Notes: generated by a model not told the origin, from the letters alone. DNA of 6,438 bases from CAUZFZ01 sp963579025 (GCA_963579025.1 CAUZFZ010000296.1:1-6438); one strand, 5' to 3'. Counted from the stretch's first letter, positions 1 through 6,410 are shown. Numbers and translations: made by a program.

Positions 1-1
1 A

Positions 2-91
2 CCGCGCGTCAACAAACGCAGACCGAAGGTTCTGGCCCTGATGAAGAAACCACGACACCAACTCCAGGCCGAACTCGAAGCCGCCGCATGA
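2..91 (+). CDS. C-terminal end of a probable IS4-type transposase (partial)
   Basis: This is the last 29 codons of a gene that enters from the left edge, ending at TGA 89-91. The visible peptide begins PRVNKRRPKVLALMKKPRHQ and ends QAELEAAA. The basic, proline-containing pattern PRxxKRRPKxxxLMxKPR resembles the extreme C-terminus of many IS4-family DDE transposases, where a similar KRRPK...L..PR tail follows the catalytic domain. No catalytic residue lies in the window, so the family call rests only on this short tail and on memory of the family. It could instead be the basic end of an unrelated protein. The non-coding stretch with inverted repeats just downstream would fit the right end of an insertion sequence, but the left end is outside the window. 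Confidence 0.5.
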   Translation, partial: PRVNKRRPKVLALMKKPRHQLQAELEAAA

Positions 92-117
92 CGTAACCCC
101 TTGCTACCAAACCAGCA

Positions 118-137
118 GTGCCATTCGACACTGGCAC
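118..137. repeat. Small inverted repeat (hairpin) downstream of the transposase tail
   Basis: GTGCCA (118-123) and TGGCAC (132-137) are perfect complements around an 8-base spacer. The hairpin sits 26 bases after the stop of the partial transposase-like gene. It has no following T-run, so it does not look like an intrinsic terminator. It may be part of the right end of an insertion sequence, which cannot be tested here because the other end is missing. Confidence 0.35.
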
Positions 138-211
138 GATATTCCAGAACCAGCGCTTCGCCGGAAGCAGCAGTCCTGCTCCCGAGTTGATTCAGCGCAG
201 GGATCGTGCCA
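132..211. repeat. 9-bp inverted repeat with three GGCACGA cores in the 92-268 non-coding stretch
   Basis: TGGCACGAT (132-140) is exactly complementary to ATCGTGCCA (203-211), with 62 bases between the arms. The core GGCACGA occurs a third time at 232-238, in the same orientation as the first, 31 bases before the chosen start of the next gene. Nothing else recognisable lies between 92 and 268. The repeats could be binding sites controlling the downstream membrane-protein gene or pieces of an insertion-sequence end. The sequence alone does not decide between these. Confidence 0.35.
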
Positions 212-268
212 ATACTCCAGCGGTTGTGACCGGCACGACAAACTGACTGATTGACCGGAGTCACTGTG

Positions 269-655
269 ATGACGCTCTCAACATTTGCCGCGGTGATCGC
301 AGTTCTGGAGTTCGTCATTGGACTTCCGCTCATCATCGCACCACAGAACGCTGCCGACTGGATTCTGCGCCATGTACGGGACGACGTGGCCCACCGGATG
401 ACTGGTATGCTGATGTTGTGTCTCAGCGTTTCCGTGCTCCCGCATGATCACACAGTGACATCGGACCTTGCCGGACTGATCCGACTGATGGCGTTGATGA
501 CCGGCATTAAGGGGCTGGTGATTTGCTGGTGGTCGGCGCGCCGCGTGAAGATTCTGGAAAGTGTGCTGTCGAGCACACTGAGACAGCGTCTGTTGGGCAT
601 ATTGGCGCTGACTGTCAGCGGACTGTTTACCGCTGCGGCGATTGCGTTGCGATGA
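269..655 (+). CDS. Small four-helix integral membrane protein, function unknown
   Basis: The protein has 128 residues from the ATG at 269. I chose this start because GGAG (257-260) lies 8 bases upstream. An in-frame TTG at 251 would place the Shine-Dalgarno inside the gene, and an in-frame GTG at 266 is less well spaced. Four hydrophobic segments are visible at about residues 6-25, 43-58, 67-88 and 105-127. They are separated by short charged loops, including a basic stretch (SARRVK) after helix 3. It should sit in the cytoplasmic membrane. There is no signal peptide distinct from helix 1, and no metal-binding or catalytic motif. I do not recognise the family. It stands alone, with about 180 non-coding bases on each side, so context gives no hint of its job. 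Confidence 0.7.
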   Translation: MTLSTFAAVIAVLEFVIGLPLIIAPQNAADWILRHVRDDVAHRMTGMLMLCLSVSVLPHDHTVTSDLAGLIRLMALMTGIKGLVICWWSARRVKILESVLSSTLRQRLLGILALTVSGLFTAAAIALR

Positions 656-830
656 ACGGCGGTCGCCGGACGGCTCGCGAGGCTCAGACCGACTGCCGGT
701 CGAACAACAGCAGTGTCAGACCGTTTCAGTCACGACGCAATGACACCGGCACGCGTGATAGGATATCCGGTCAGAAGTGAACTTCGCTGGCCTTGTGCAG
801 GTCGTCAACCGGCCGTCGAACGAATGACCA

Positions 831-834
831 GGAG
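831..834 (+). promoter_or_regulatory. Shine-Dalgarno that fixes a TTG start for the phosphoesterase
   Basis: GGAG within CAGGAGAG ends 6 bases before the TTG at 841. The metal-binding motif GDIHG begins only five residues after that TTG, which is normal for this family. The alternative in-frame TTG at 793 has no comparable purine-rich site upstream. Confidence 0.6.
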
Positions 835-840
835 AGCAGT

Positions 841-1776
841 TTGTACGACATTATTGGTGATATTCACGGACATGCAGCCGAGCTGATCGAATTGCTGGAT
901 CGTCTTGGCTACGAGCAGCGTGACGGCACGTTCAGGCATCCGAGTCGAACGGCTATCTTCGTCGGAGACTTCGTGGATCGCGGGCCTCAGATTCCAGAAG
1001 CCGTGCGGCTGGTCCGCGCTATGCACGAGGCGGGCAGCGCGCTCGCCGTTATGGGCAATCATGAATTCAACGCGCTGGCGTATCACACACCTGATCCAGC
1101 GCCGGCTCACGCTGGACGGCACCTTCGTCAACACTCCGAGAAGAACACGCACCAGCATGCGGAGACGTTGCGGCAGGTGCCGGGGGACGAACTTAGAGAC
1201 CATCTCGAGTGGTTCCGCCGGTTGCCGCTGTGGCTGGAACTGGATGGCCTGCGGATTGTCCATGCGTGCTGGGATCTTCGGCAGATGTCTGTGATCGAGG
1301 GGGCTCTGCAGTCGCACGGCGGTGTGACCACCGCGTTTCTCTGCGAAGCAACCGATGATGGAAGCCCCCTCTTTCAGGCTATTGAAGATGTGCTGAAGGG
1401 AAAGGAGCTGTCTTTGCCAGATGGAAACTTCTACCTCGACAAGGATGGGCACGAACGGCGAGCGATGCGCATTAAGTGGTATCGCCCACCAGCCAGCGAG
1501 ACGTTCGCCAGCTACGCGTTTTCAACAGACGATGGTCTTTCGAACGAGCCACTGCCCGAGTCTGTCGTCGAGTCGGTGGTCCCGTATCCCGGCGACGCCG
1601 ATCCAGTATTCTTCGGACATTACTGGATGCGAGCCGAGCGACCGGAACGGTTGGCTTCGAACGTCGCCTGCGTGGACTTCAGCGTCGCCAAAGGCGGAAG
1701 CCTGTGCGCGTACCGCTGGGACGGCGAACGGCAGTTGTCCGATGACAAGTTCTACGCCGTTGCTGCGAAGGACTGA
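841..1776 (+). CDS. Metallophosphoesterase (calcineurin-like, ApaH/PrpE-type serine/threonine phosphatase family)
   Basis: The protein has 311 residues from a TTG start. All the signature blocks of the dinuclear-metal phosphoesterase fold are present in order: GDIHG (6-10, Asp7 and His9), GDFVDRG (42-48, Asp43), GNHE (72-75, Asn73 and His74), a metal-ligand His in IVHACWD (His141) and a second in FFGHYW (His260). The enzyme should therefore be active on phosphoesters. Relatives cleave diadenosine polyphosphates or phosphoproteins, and the substrate cannot be read here. About 115 residues separate the last two histidines, more than in ApaH itself, so this is a longer ApaH/PrpE-like subgroup. 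It has no signal peptide or membrane segment and is probably cytoplasmic. It converges on holB with 7 bp between the stop codons. The 185-base upstream gap (656-840) holds no confident promoter. Confidence 0.88.
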   Translation: MYDIIGDIHGHAAELIELLDRLGYEQRDGTFRHPSRTAIFVGDFVDRGPQIPEAVRLVRAMHEAGSALAVMGNHEFNALAYHTPDPAPAHAGRHLRQHSEKNTHQHAETLRQVPGDELRDHLEWFRRLPLWLELDGLRIVHACWDLRQMSVIEGALQSHGGVTTAFLCEATDDGSPLFQAIEDVLKGKELSLPDGNFYLDKDGHERRAMRIKWYRPPASETFASYAFSTDDGLSNEPLPESVVESVVPYPGDADPVFFGHYWMRAERPERLASNVACVDFSVAKGGSLCAYRWDGERQLSDDKFYAVAAKD

Positions 1777-1783
1777 AATCACG

Positions 1784-2863
1784 TCACCGGCCAGTCGCGG
1801 TCTGAAGGTGCTGGCGTGACTGTCCGGCCAGGTCGTCGAACAGGGATTCCAGTGTGCGGGCCGGGTTGATGTTCCAGCCAATGTGATTCTCTGCCAGCAC
1901 ACAACGGTCAAACAGCTGCATGACCAGTTCTGTTCCGGCATGCCCTCGACCTTCCATGCGACGTGCATACAGCTCGACTTCGCGCGGAACGGCAGACGTC
2001 GACACTCCAGACAGACACAGCGACGTCTGGCGATAAAACTCCTGAGCGAACCGGATCAGCCAACCGGCATTGCGGCGATGCTCGGCGGTTTCTCCGCCCA
2101 GTTCATCCAGGCCCGCTGTCATTGTGGCTGCTGTTTCCAGGGGATTCAGATCCGGCGCTGATAGAAACTGGAATAGCCGATCGCGTAACGATCTCAGGGC
2201 CGGATTCAACAGTTGAGCAGCCATCTGCAGGCTGCCGTCACTCATGGCGGCCGCGGCCGCAGCTTCTTCGGGACTCGATGCGATTTCGTTTTCAACCAGC
2301 AGGTCCGCGACGTCGGATGTCGGCAGCGGCGCGAAGCGCAGGAGCTGGCAGCGTGAGCGGATCGTCGGCAGGACAGCGTCCAGGTTCTCTCCGATCAGGA
2401 TCAGCAGCGAATTCGGGGGCGGTTCTTCGAGCGTCTTGAGCATCGCATTCGCGCCCTCGTCATTCATGCGATTGGCGTCATCGATAATTGCAATCCGTCG
2501 GTCGCCGGCCATGGGTTTGAGAGACAGGTCATGAATGAGCCCCTCTTTCCCGCGCTTCTCCGCGCTGCCGAAGAATAAGGCGACGGGGATCTCGTTCTTG
2601 CCTTCCGGGCAACCGACCGTGAAGAAGTCGGGATGCGACCCGGCATTCATCTGTCGGCAGGCGGAGCATTCATCACAGGCATCCAGCGAGTCGCCGCTAT
2701 TGCGTTCACAAAGCAGGCACTGCGCAAAAATGCGTGCAAAACGAGATTTGCCGACACCCGGCGGTCCGGCGAACAGATACGCATGCGCCAATCGCCCACG
2801 CTGCAGCGAGCGCAGCAGCATTTCAATGCGGTCTGCATGTCCTCGAATATCAGTCCAGTTCAT
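1784..2863 (-). CDS. holB: DNA polymerase III subunit delta' (clamp-loader AAA+ protein)
   Basis: The 359-residue cytoplasmic protein is part of the clamp loader that opens and places the sliding clamp during replication. The AAA+ core begins with a typical N-terminal helix (RIEMLLRSLQRGRLAHAYLF). A complete Walker A, GPPGVGKS, is at 33-40. A zinc-module Cys cluster follows (C52, C63, C66, C69), then HPDF (77-80). The Walker B-like IIDDA is at 126-130, MLKTLEEPP at 141-149, and the SRC arginine-finger motif at 170-172. A helical C-terminal collar domain ends the protein. It lacks the extra C-terminal domains of DnaX (tau/gamma), and the length fits delta'. Unlike E. coli delta', it keeps an apparently intact nucleotide-binding P-loop. 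A six-alanine run lies at 201-206. The ATG at 2863 has no strong Shine-Dalgarno. The gene diverges from the 2978 gene across 114 bases. Confidence 0.88.
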   Translation of the reverse strand: MNWTDIRGHADRIEMLLRSLQRGRLAHAYLFAGPPGVGKSRFARIFAQCLLCERNSGDSLDACDECSACRQMNAGSHPDFFTVGCPEGKNEIPVALFFGSAEKRGKEGLIHDLSLKPMAGDRRIAIIDDANRMNDEGANAMLKTLEEPPPNSLLILIGENLDAVLPTIRSRCQLLRFAPLPTSDVADLLVENEIASSPEEAAAAAAMSDGSLQMAAQLLNPALRSLRDRLFQFLSAPDLNPLETAATMTAGLDELGGETAEHRRNAGWLIRFAQEFYRQTSLCLSGVSTSAVPREVELYARRMEGRGHAGTELVMQLFDRCVLAENHIGWNINPARTLESLFDDLAGQSRQHLQTATGR

Positions 2864-2977
2864 GACGTTTCGCAGTAATACCTTTGACGGAATTCAGCAA
2901 TCGGTATCCTCTGAGCCACCCGGGCACGGTATCACTGTCGGTTTGACACTGCCATCGGACGCAGACGGACTGAACGA

Positions 2978-3241
2978 ATGAAACAGGAATTCCGGCTGGT
3001 ACTTGGTGTTGATGAGATAGCTGATGAGTTGGCCGACTCATTGTTTGAAGCGGGCTTTGACGATTCTCACGTCATTCGATCCGGGGGAAGAATCTGCATC
3101 GTCGTTGACGATCGCGACACGACTGATCTGGAGAATGCCATCCGCGTAGCAGTCGAAGCGGCGCAGTCAATCGGCGTAACCGTGAGTCACGTGGAAATAC
3201 CGGCTGTCGAGCACATCAATGCCGAACTCGCCGCGAATTGA
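2978..3241 (+). CDS. Small 87-residue protein with predicted ferredoxin-like pattern, function unknown
   Basis: The protein has 87 residues from the ATG at 2978, with only a weak purine-rich stretch upstream. It is acidic and soluble, with no signal peptide or membrane helix. A beta-alpha-beta-beta-alpha-beta order can be read: FRLVLGV (strand), DEIADELADSLFEAG (helix), SHVIRSG and RICIVVDD (strands), LENAIRVAVEAAQSIG (helix), VTVSHVEI (strand). The segment DELADxLFEAGxDD and the closing VEI resemble a widespread family of small bacterial proteins. As I recall, members often continue into a helix-turn-helix segment after this point. Here the chain stops about 13 residues later, and the convergent cytochrome gene begins 62 bases on. 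No function can be assigned. It diverges from holB and is probably monocistronic. The reading frame is open throughout, and the regular amphipathic pattern supports it being a real gene. Confidence 0.7.
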   Translation: MKQEFRLVLGVDEIADELADSLFEAGFDDSHVIRSGGRICIVVDDRDTTDLENAIRVAVEAAQSIGVTVSHVEIPAVEHINAELAAN

Positions 3242-3303
3242 TTGTTCGGCTCCCACCGCGGCACCCGTTAATGAACAACACGTTGTGTCGTGAGTACCCG
3301 ACT

Positions 3304-6207
3304 CTACCGCAGATACCGAAAATCGATGCTCGCAAACATGACGTGACAGAGTTCAGGCCAGACCCGGATTCGGTCGGCCTCATTCGTGGCGGCTGCCAGA
3401 TACTGCTCGGCCAGGCCGCGTTCGGTTGGAGTTGGCAGGCGGCCAAAAAACTGCAGGTGAGCACGCTCAAGACGTTCATTGTCCGACAGGTTTTCGGTTG
3501 CGAGCAGACGTTCGGCGGCGTGTTGCGATTGCTCCATCACCCACGGACTATTCATCAGGTACAGCCCCTGCGTGGGTAGTGTGCTGGTCGTGCGGCGGCC
3601 TCTCGTCAGATTGGGATCCGCGAAGTCGAAAACTTCGAACAGATCGAGCAGCGTGTTGCGGAAAACCGGGACGTAAACACCGCGGCGGCGACCGTCCAGA
3701 CTGACGTCATTAAATCTGTAATCGAATTCGGTCGTGCTGCCGGGGCGAATCGTCGATCCGCCGGCTGTCAGGTCGAGTTGCCCGCTGACGGACAGAATTG
3801 CGTCGCGGATGGACTCGGCTTCGAGACGCCGACGATGTGCGTGTGAGAACAGCCGGTTGTTCGGATCGAGCCGCAGGGCGTCCTGCGACGGTTCGCTGGA
3901 GAGCTGCCACGTGCGCGACAGGACGATCGTGCGGACAAGATGTCGGATCGACCAGCCATTTGACTGGAGTTCGGTGGCCAGCCAGTCGAGCAGTTGCGGA
4001 TGCGACGGCGACTCGCCGGTGATTCCAAAGTTGTCTGTCGTGCGGACCAGACCGACTCCTGTCAGCCAGTACCACACGCGGTTGGCGATGACGCGCGACG
4101 TGAGTGTGTTGTCCGGACCGGCGATCCACTCGGCAAACTCCCGCCGACCACTCGCACCATCCGGAATGTCGGCCGGTTTGCCGTCTGTCATGATCGACAG
4201 AAATCCGCGAGGAACTTCCACTCCCGGGTTGTGCACATTGCCGCGAATGCAGAGGTGACAGTTGCCCGGTTTCGCAGCTTCCTCAACAGACATCACGACG
4301 GAAACGGGTGAGGGTGCCTCTTTCTGCATGTCCTTAAGGCGCTGACGTAATTCAGCGAGCTTTGATGCGATTTCCTTGCGGTCCTGTTCGGAAGCATCTT
4401 CAGCCGGCTTGTTCTTCGCAACTCCCTTGCCCTCGCGCACACTGGCAAGGCTCTCCGCCTTCTGCGCATCACTCACAACCAGCACCTGGACACAATCCGC
4501 AATGACAACCCCGTTGGAGCCCGTGCCTTTGATGATGACCTTGAGACTGTCCTCAAATTCGAATGTGCCCAGCGAGACGAACGAACCGTCGATTTGCGGC
4601 GCCTTTTTCATGTCGACCTTGCGCACCGTCTGTTGGCCGGCGTGCCAGATCTCGACGCTCACGTTTGAAGCCCGGTTGGAGCTGGCCGTGTACGACAGCC
4701 GCACTTCAGCCTGACCGCGGTTACCGGGCTTGAATTCGTAGTGCGCGGCCGCGTTGGGATCGCTCGTGTGGTGGTAGGCTTTGCCGACGAACCCGGCCTC
4801 AAAGACGCTCGATGCCCATTTGCCGACCAGTCGCGCTTCTGTCTCGTCAATGGATAGACCGTTGACCTGATCACGCGGGATACTCTTTTTTGCCGCGACC
4901 TGTTGTCCCGTCAATTTCTTGAGCTTCGCGTCCAGAGTCTTGATCTCTTTCTGCACCGGTGCGACTCGCGCGGCGAATTCCGCCAGCAGCTTTTTCTGCT
5001 GATCGTTAGCCGGTAGCGGTCGCATGACAGGATTCGACACATTCGCATGGTTGAGTGTCTTCGTGCTCTTCAGAATGCCGGCCAGAGCGTAGTAGTCGCG
5101 CGTCGGGATCGGATCGAATTTGTGATCGTGACAGCGGGCGCAACCGATCGTCATGCCCATGAATGCTTTGCCGATGACCGTCAACTGCTCGTCGACAACT
5201 TCCATGTCGAGCAGTTCCTTGTCCTGCAGTTCGTAGTTGATCGGACCAATGGACATCACCGACGTTGCCGTGAGCGCGGCTTTGGTCGCGGCATCCGATT
5301 TGGTCGGCAATAGATCGCCCGCGATCTGTTCGGCGATGAACTGATCGAACGGCTTGTCCTGGTTGAAGGCGTCGATCACGTAATCGCGATACCGCCATGC
5401 TTCCTGAAAGATTCGCGTGCGACCGCCGCCGCTGGATTCCGAGAAGCGAACGACGTCCAGCCAGTGCCGACCAAACTTCTCGCCGAATCGCGGCGACTGA
5501 AGCAGCCGATCAACAACGCGTTCGAATGCCTGCGGGTCTGAACTGCTGACGAATGCCTCGACCTCTTCAGGAGACGGGGGAAGTCCAATCAACGAGAAAT
5601 AGACGCGTCGCAGCAGTACGTCTCTGGCGGCATCCCCGGTCGGACTCAACCCCGCGGATTCCAGCCGCGCCAGAACAAGTCGGTCAATGTCTGAACGCGG
5701 CCACGACGTTGCTTGGACCACGGGGGGATCGGGACGTGTGATGGGCTGGTAAGACCAGTACTGGCGAGCTTCCACGTACGTTGCTTTGCTCTCTTCGATC
5801 GGGCCGGTGTCACCATCGCGAGGATCCGGTGCGCCGATCCGAATCCATTTCACGAAGTCGGCGATCACGGCTGCGGGGAGTTTGCCCTTGGGCGGCATTT
5901 CGAACGATTCGTACCGCAGCGCGTCGATCAGCTCACTCTCACCCGGCTTGCCGGGAACAACGGCCGGACCCGTATCTCCGCCACGTCGAATCGTGGCTCG
6001 CGAAGTCAAGACAAGCCCGCCCTTTTTCTTCTTGTCGGCCGAGTGACACTCGTAACAGTGCGTCACAAGCACCGGTCTGATCCGCTTCTCGAAGAACTCG
6101 ATCCCGGCAGCACGTCGCTCGTTCTGAGCCATCGCGCGTCGTGGCAGCGTCATCCCGGAAACGGACACGCCAATAATGACGGCCACGATCAATCGTTCAA
6201 ATCGCAT
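3304..6207 (-). CDS. Secreted PSCyt1-PSCyt2(DUF1549)-PSD1(DUF1553) cytochrome-c-like protein with a golvesin/xanthan-lyase-like insert
   Basis: The protein has 967 residues. I chose the ATG at 6207 because a signal peptide follows directly: basic MRFER, a hydrophobic core at 6-18, and cleavage after AMA27. A TTG at 6327 would put 40 unlikely residues in front. Domains in order: PSCyt1 (about 36-130) with haem-binding CYECH at 51-55 and MPPKGKLP at 104-111; PSCyt2/DUF1549 (about 170-390) with GLPPSPEEV, GRHWLDVVRFSES and a second CxxCH, CARCH, at 356-360; a lysine-rich coiled coil (about 403-441); a beta-rich GKWASSVF...DCVQVLV domain (462-578) like the golvesin or xanthan-lyase carbohydrate-binding type; a second coiled coil (about 604-630); and PSD1/DUF1553 from about 650 to the C-terminal FRYLR. 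In PSD1, C650-H-L-C653 is not a CxxCH. The family is thought to work in the periplasm, in redox chemistry linked to polymer breakdown. No DUF1501 partner gene is next to it. Confidence 0.93.
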   Translation of the reverse strand: MRFERLIVAVIIGVSVSGMTLPRRAMAQNERRAAGIEFFEKRIRPVLVTHCYECHSADKKKKGGLVLTSRATIRRGGDTGPAVVPGKPGESELIDALRYESFEMPPKGKLPAAVIADFVKWIRIGAPDPRDGDTGPIEESKATYVEARQYWSYQPITRPDPPVVQATSWPRSDIDRLVLARLESAGLSPTGDAARDVLLRRVYFSLIGLPPSPEEVEAFVSSSDPQAFERVVDRLLQSPRFGEKFGRHWLDVVRFSESSGGGRTRIFQEAWRYRDYVIDAFNQDKPFDQFIAEQIAGDLLPTKSDAATKAALTATSVMSIGPINYELQDKELLDMEVVDEQLTVIGKAFMGMTIGCARCHDHKFDPIPTRDYYALAGILKSTKTLNHANVSNPVMRPLPANDQQKKLLAEFAARVAPVQKEIKTLDAKLKKLTGQQVAAKKSIPRDQVNGLSIDETEARLVGKWASSVFEAGFVGKAYHHTSDPNAAAHYEFKPGNRGQAEVRLSYTASSNRASNVSVEIWHAGQQTVRKVDMKKAPQIDGSFVSLGTFEFEDSLKVIIKGTGSNGVVIADCVQVLVVSDAQKAESLASVREGKGVAKNKPAEDASEQDRKEIASKLAELRQRLKDMQKEAPSPVSVVMSVEEAAKPGNCHLCIRGNVHNPGVEVPRGFLSIMTDGKPADIPDGASGRREFAEWIAGPDNTLTSRVIANRVWYWLTGVGLVRTTDNFGITGESPSHPQLLDWLATELQSNGWSIRHLVRTIVLSRTWQLSSEPSQDALRLDPNNRLFSHAHRRRLEAESIRDAILSVSGQLDLTAGGSTIRPGSTTEFDYRFNDVSLDGRRRGVYVPVFRNTLLDLFEVFDFADPNLTRGRRTTSTLPTQGLYLMNSPWVMEQSQHAAERLLATENLSDNERLERAHLQFFGRLPTPTERGLAEQYLAAATNEADRIRVWPELCHVMFASIDFRYLR

Positions 6208-6257
6208 ATCAGAACCCTGCAACACGTGGGATATAACTCTCGGCACCAGGAGAATCG

Positions 6258-6271
6258 GAATCAATTGATTC
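6258..6271. promoter_or_regulatory. 14-bp perfect palindrome, candidate operator
   Basis: GAATCAATTGATTC reads the same on both strands. It lies 51-64 bases upstream of the cytochrome gene start, inside the 201-base gap between two divergent genes, where a dimeric regulator would be expected to bind. An overlapping inverted repeat, GAGAATC (6250-6256) with GATTCTC (6267-6273), makes a second possible arrangement. No regulator is recognisable in the window and no clean promoter boxes flank the site, so the role is inferred from position and symmetry. Confidence 0.4.
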
Positions 6272-6322
6272 TCAGTCTTCAGCCGCAGGACCGAATTTGA
6301 CTGACCACTCAACGGGCGTGAT

Positions 6323-6342
6323 CCCAAAACGTGGGTGTTGGG
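6323..6342 (+). promoter_or_regulatory. Stem-loop in the leader of the right-edge gene
   Basis: CCCAAAAC (6323-6330) pairs with GTGTTGGG (6335-6342) with one mismatch around a GTGG loop. No T-run follows on the plus strand, so it is not a standard intrinsic terminator. It may be part of a structured 5' leader, together with the larger hairpin at 6356-6410. Confidence 0.3.
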
Positions 6343-6355
6343 GAATCGGGAAAAT

Positions 6356-6410
6356 ATCGAGACTCCCTTCCGGTTGATGGTTGAAGTCGGACCGGGAAAG
6401 GAGTCTCGAT
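6356..6410 (+). promoter_or_regulatory. Hairpin that would sequester the Shine-Dalgarno and most of the start codon
   Basis: ATCGAGACTCC (6356-6366) is exactly complementary to GGAGTCTCGAT (6400-6410), an 11-bp stem. Above a small internal mismatch it extends with CCGGT (6370-6374) pairing ACCGG (6391-6395). The 3' arm contains the GGAG of the Shine-Dalgarno and the first two bases of the ATG at 6409. In RNA this would hide the ribosome-binding site. Such hairpins are known in genes kept at low translation, including some transposase genes, and in regulated leaders. Which applies here is not visible. Confidence 0.5.

Noticed and set aside
687..701. GACCG/CGGTC hairpin after the membrane-protein gene as a terminator
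   Set aside because: The stem is only 5 bp and no T-run follows.
523..780. 85-codon plus-strand frame overlapping the end of the membrane-protein gene
   Set aside because: It overlaps the real gene in another frame. The part beyond 655 is low-quality coding sequence with many Arg, Asn and Ser residues and no domain.
805..1452. 215-codon open frame on the minus strand within the phosphoesterase gene
   Set aside because: It is antisense to a gene with all metal-binding motifs intact. Its translation is rich in Arg, Gln and Ser without domain features, as expected of a shadow frame in GC-rich DNA.
2247..2260. GCGGCCGCGGCCGC, a 14-bp GC palindrome
   Set aside because: It lies inside holB and is explained by alternating GCG and GCC alanine codons in a six-alanine run, so no regulatory role need be invoked.
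2943..2948. TTGACA, a perfect -35-like hexamer before the 87-residue gene
   Set aside because: There is no -10-like sequence at 16-18 bases downstream (2965-2972 is GC-rich), and the ATG is only 29 bases away, so a promoter call is not supported.
2535..2981. 148-codon plus-strand frame opposite the 5' half of holB
   Set aside because: It is antisense to the Walker A and zinc-module region of holB, and its translation shows no recognisable pattern.
5713..6300. 195-codon open frame on the plus strand opposite the start of the cytochrome gene
   Set aside because: It is antisense to the signal peptide and PSCyt1/PSCyt2 region. Its composition is that of a shadow frame, and there is no convincing ribosome site or domain.
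6208..6327. 40-residue N-terminal extension of the cytochrome protein from a TTG
   Set aside because: It would place extra residues in front of a textbook signal peptide that starts at the ATG at 6207, and would read through the palindrome region.
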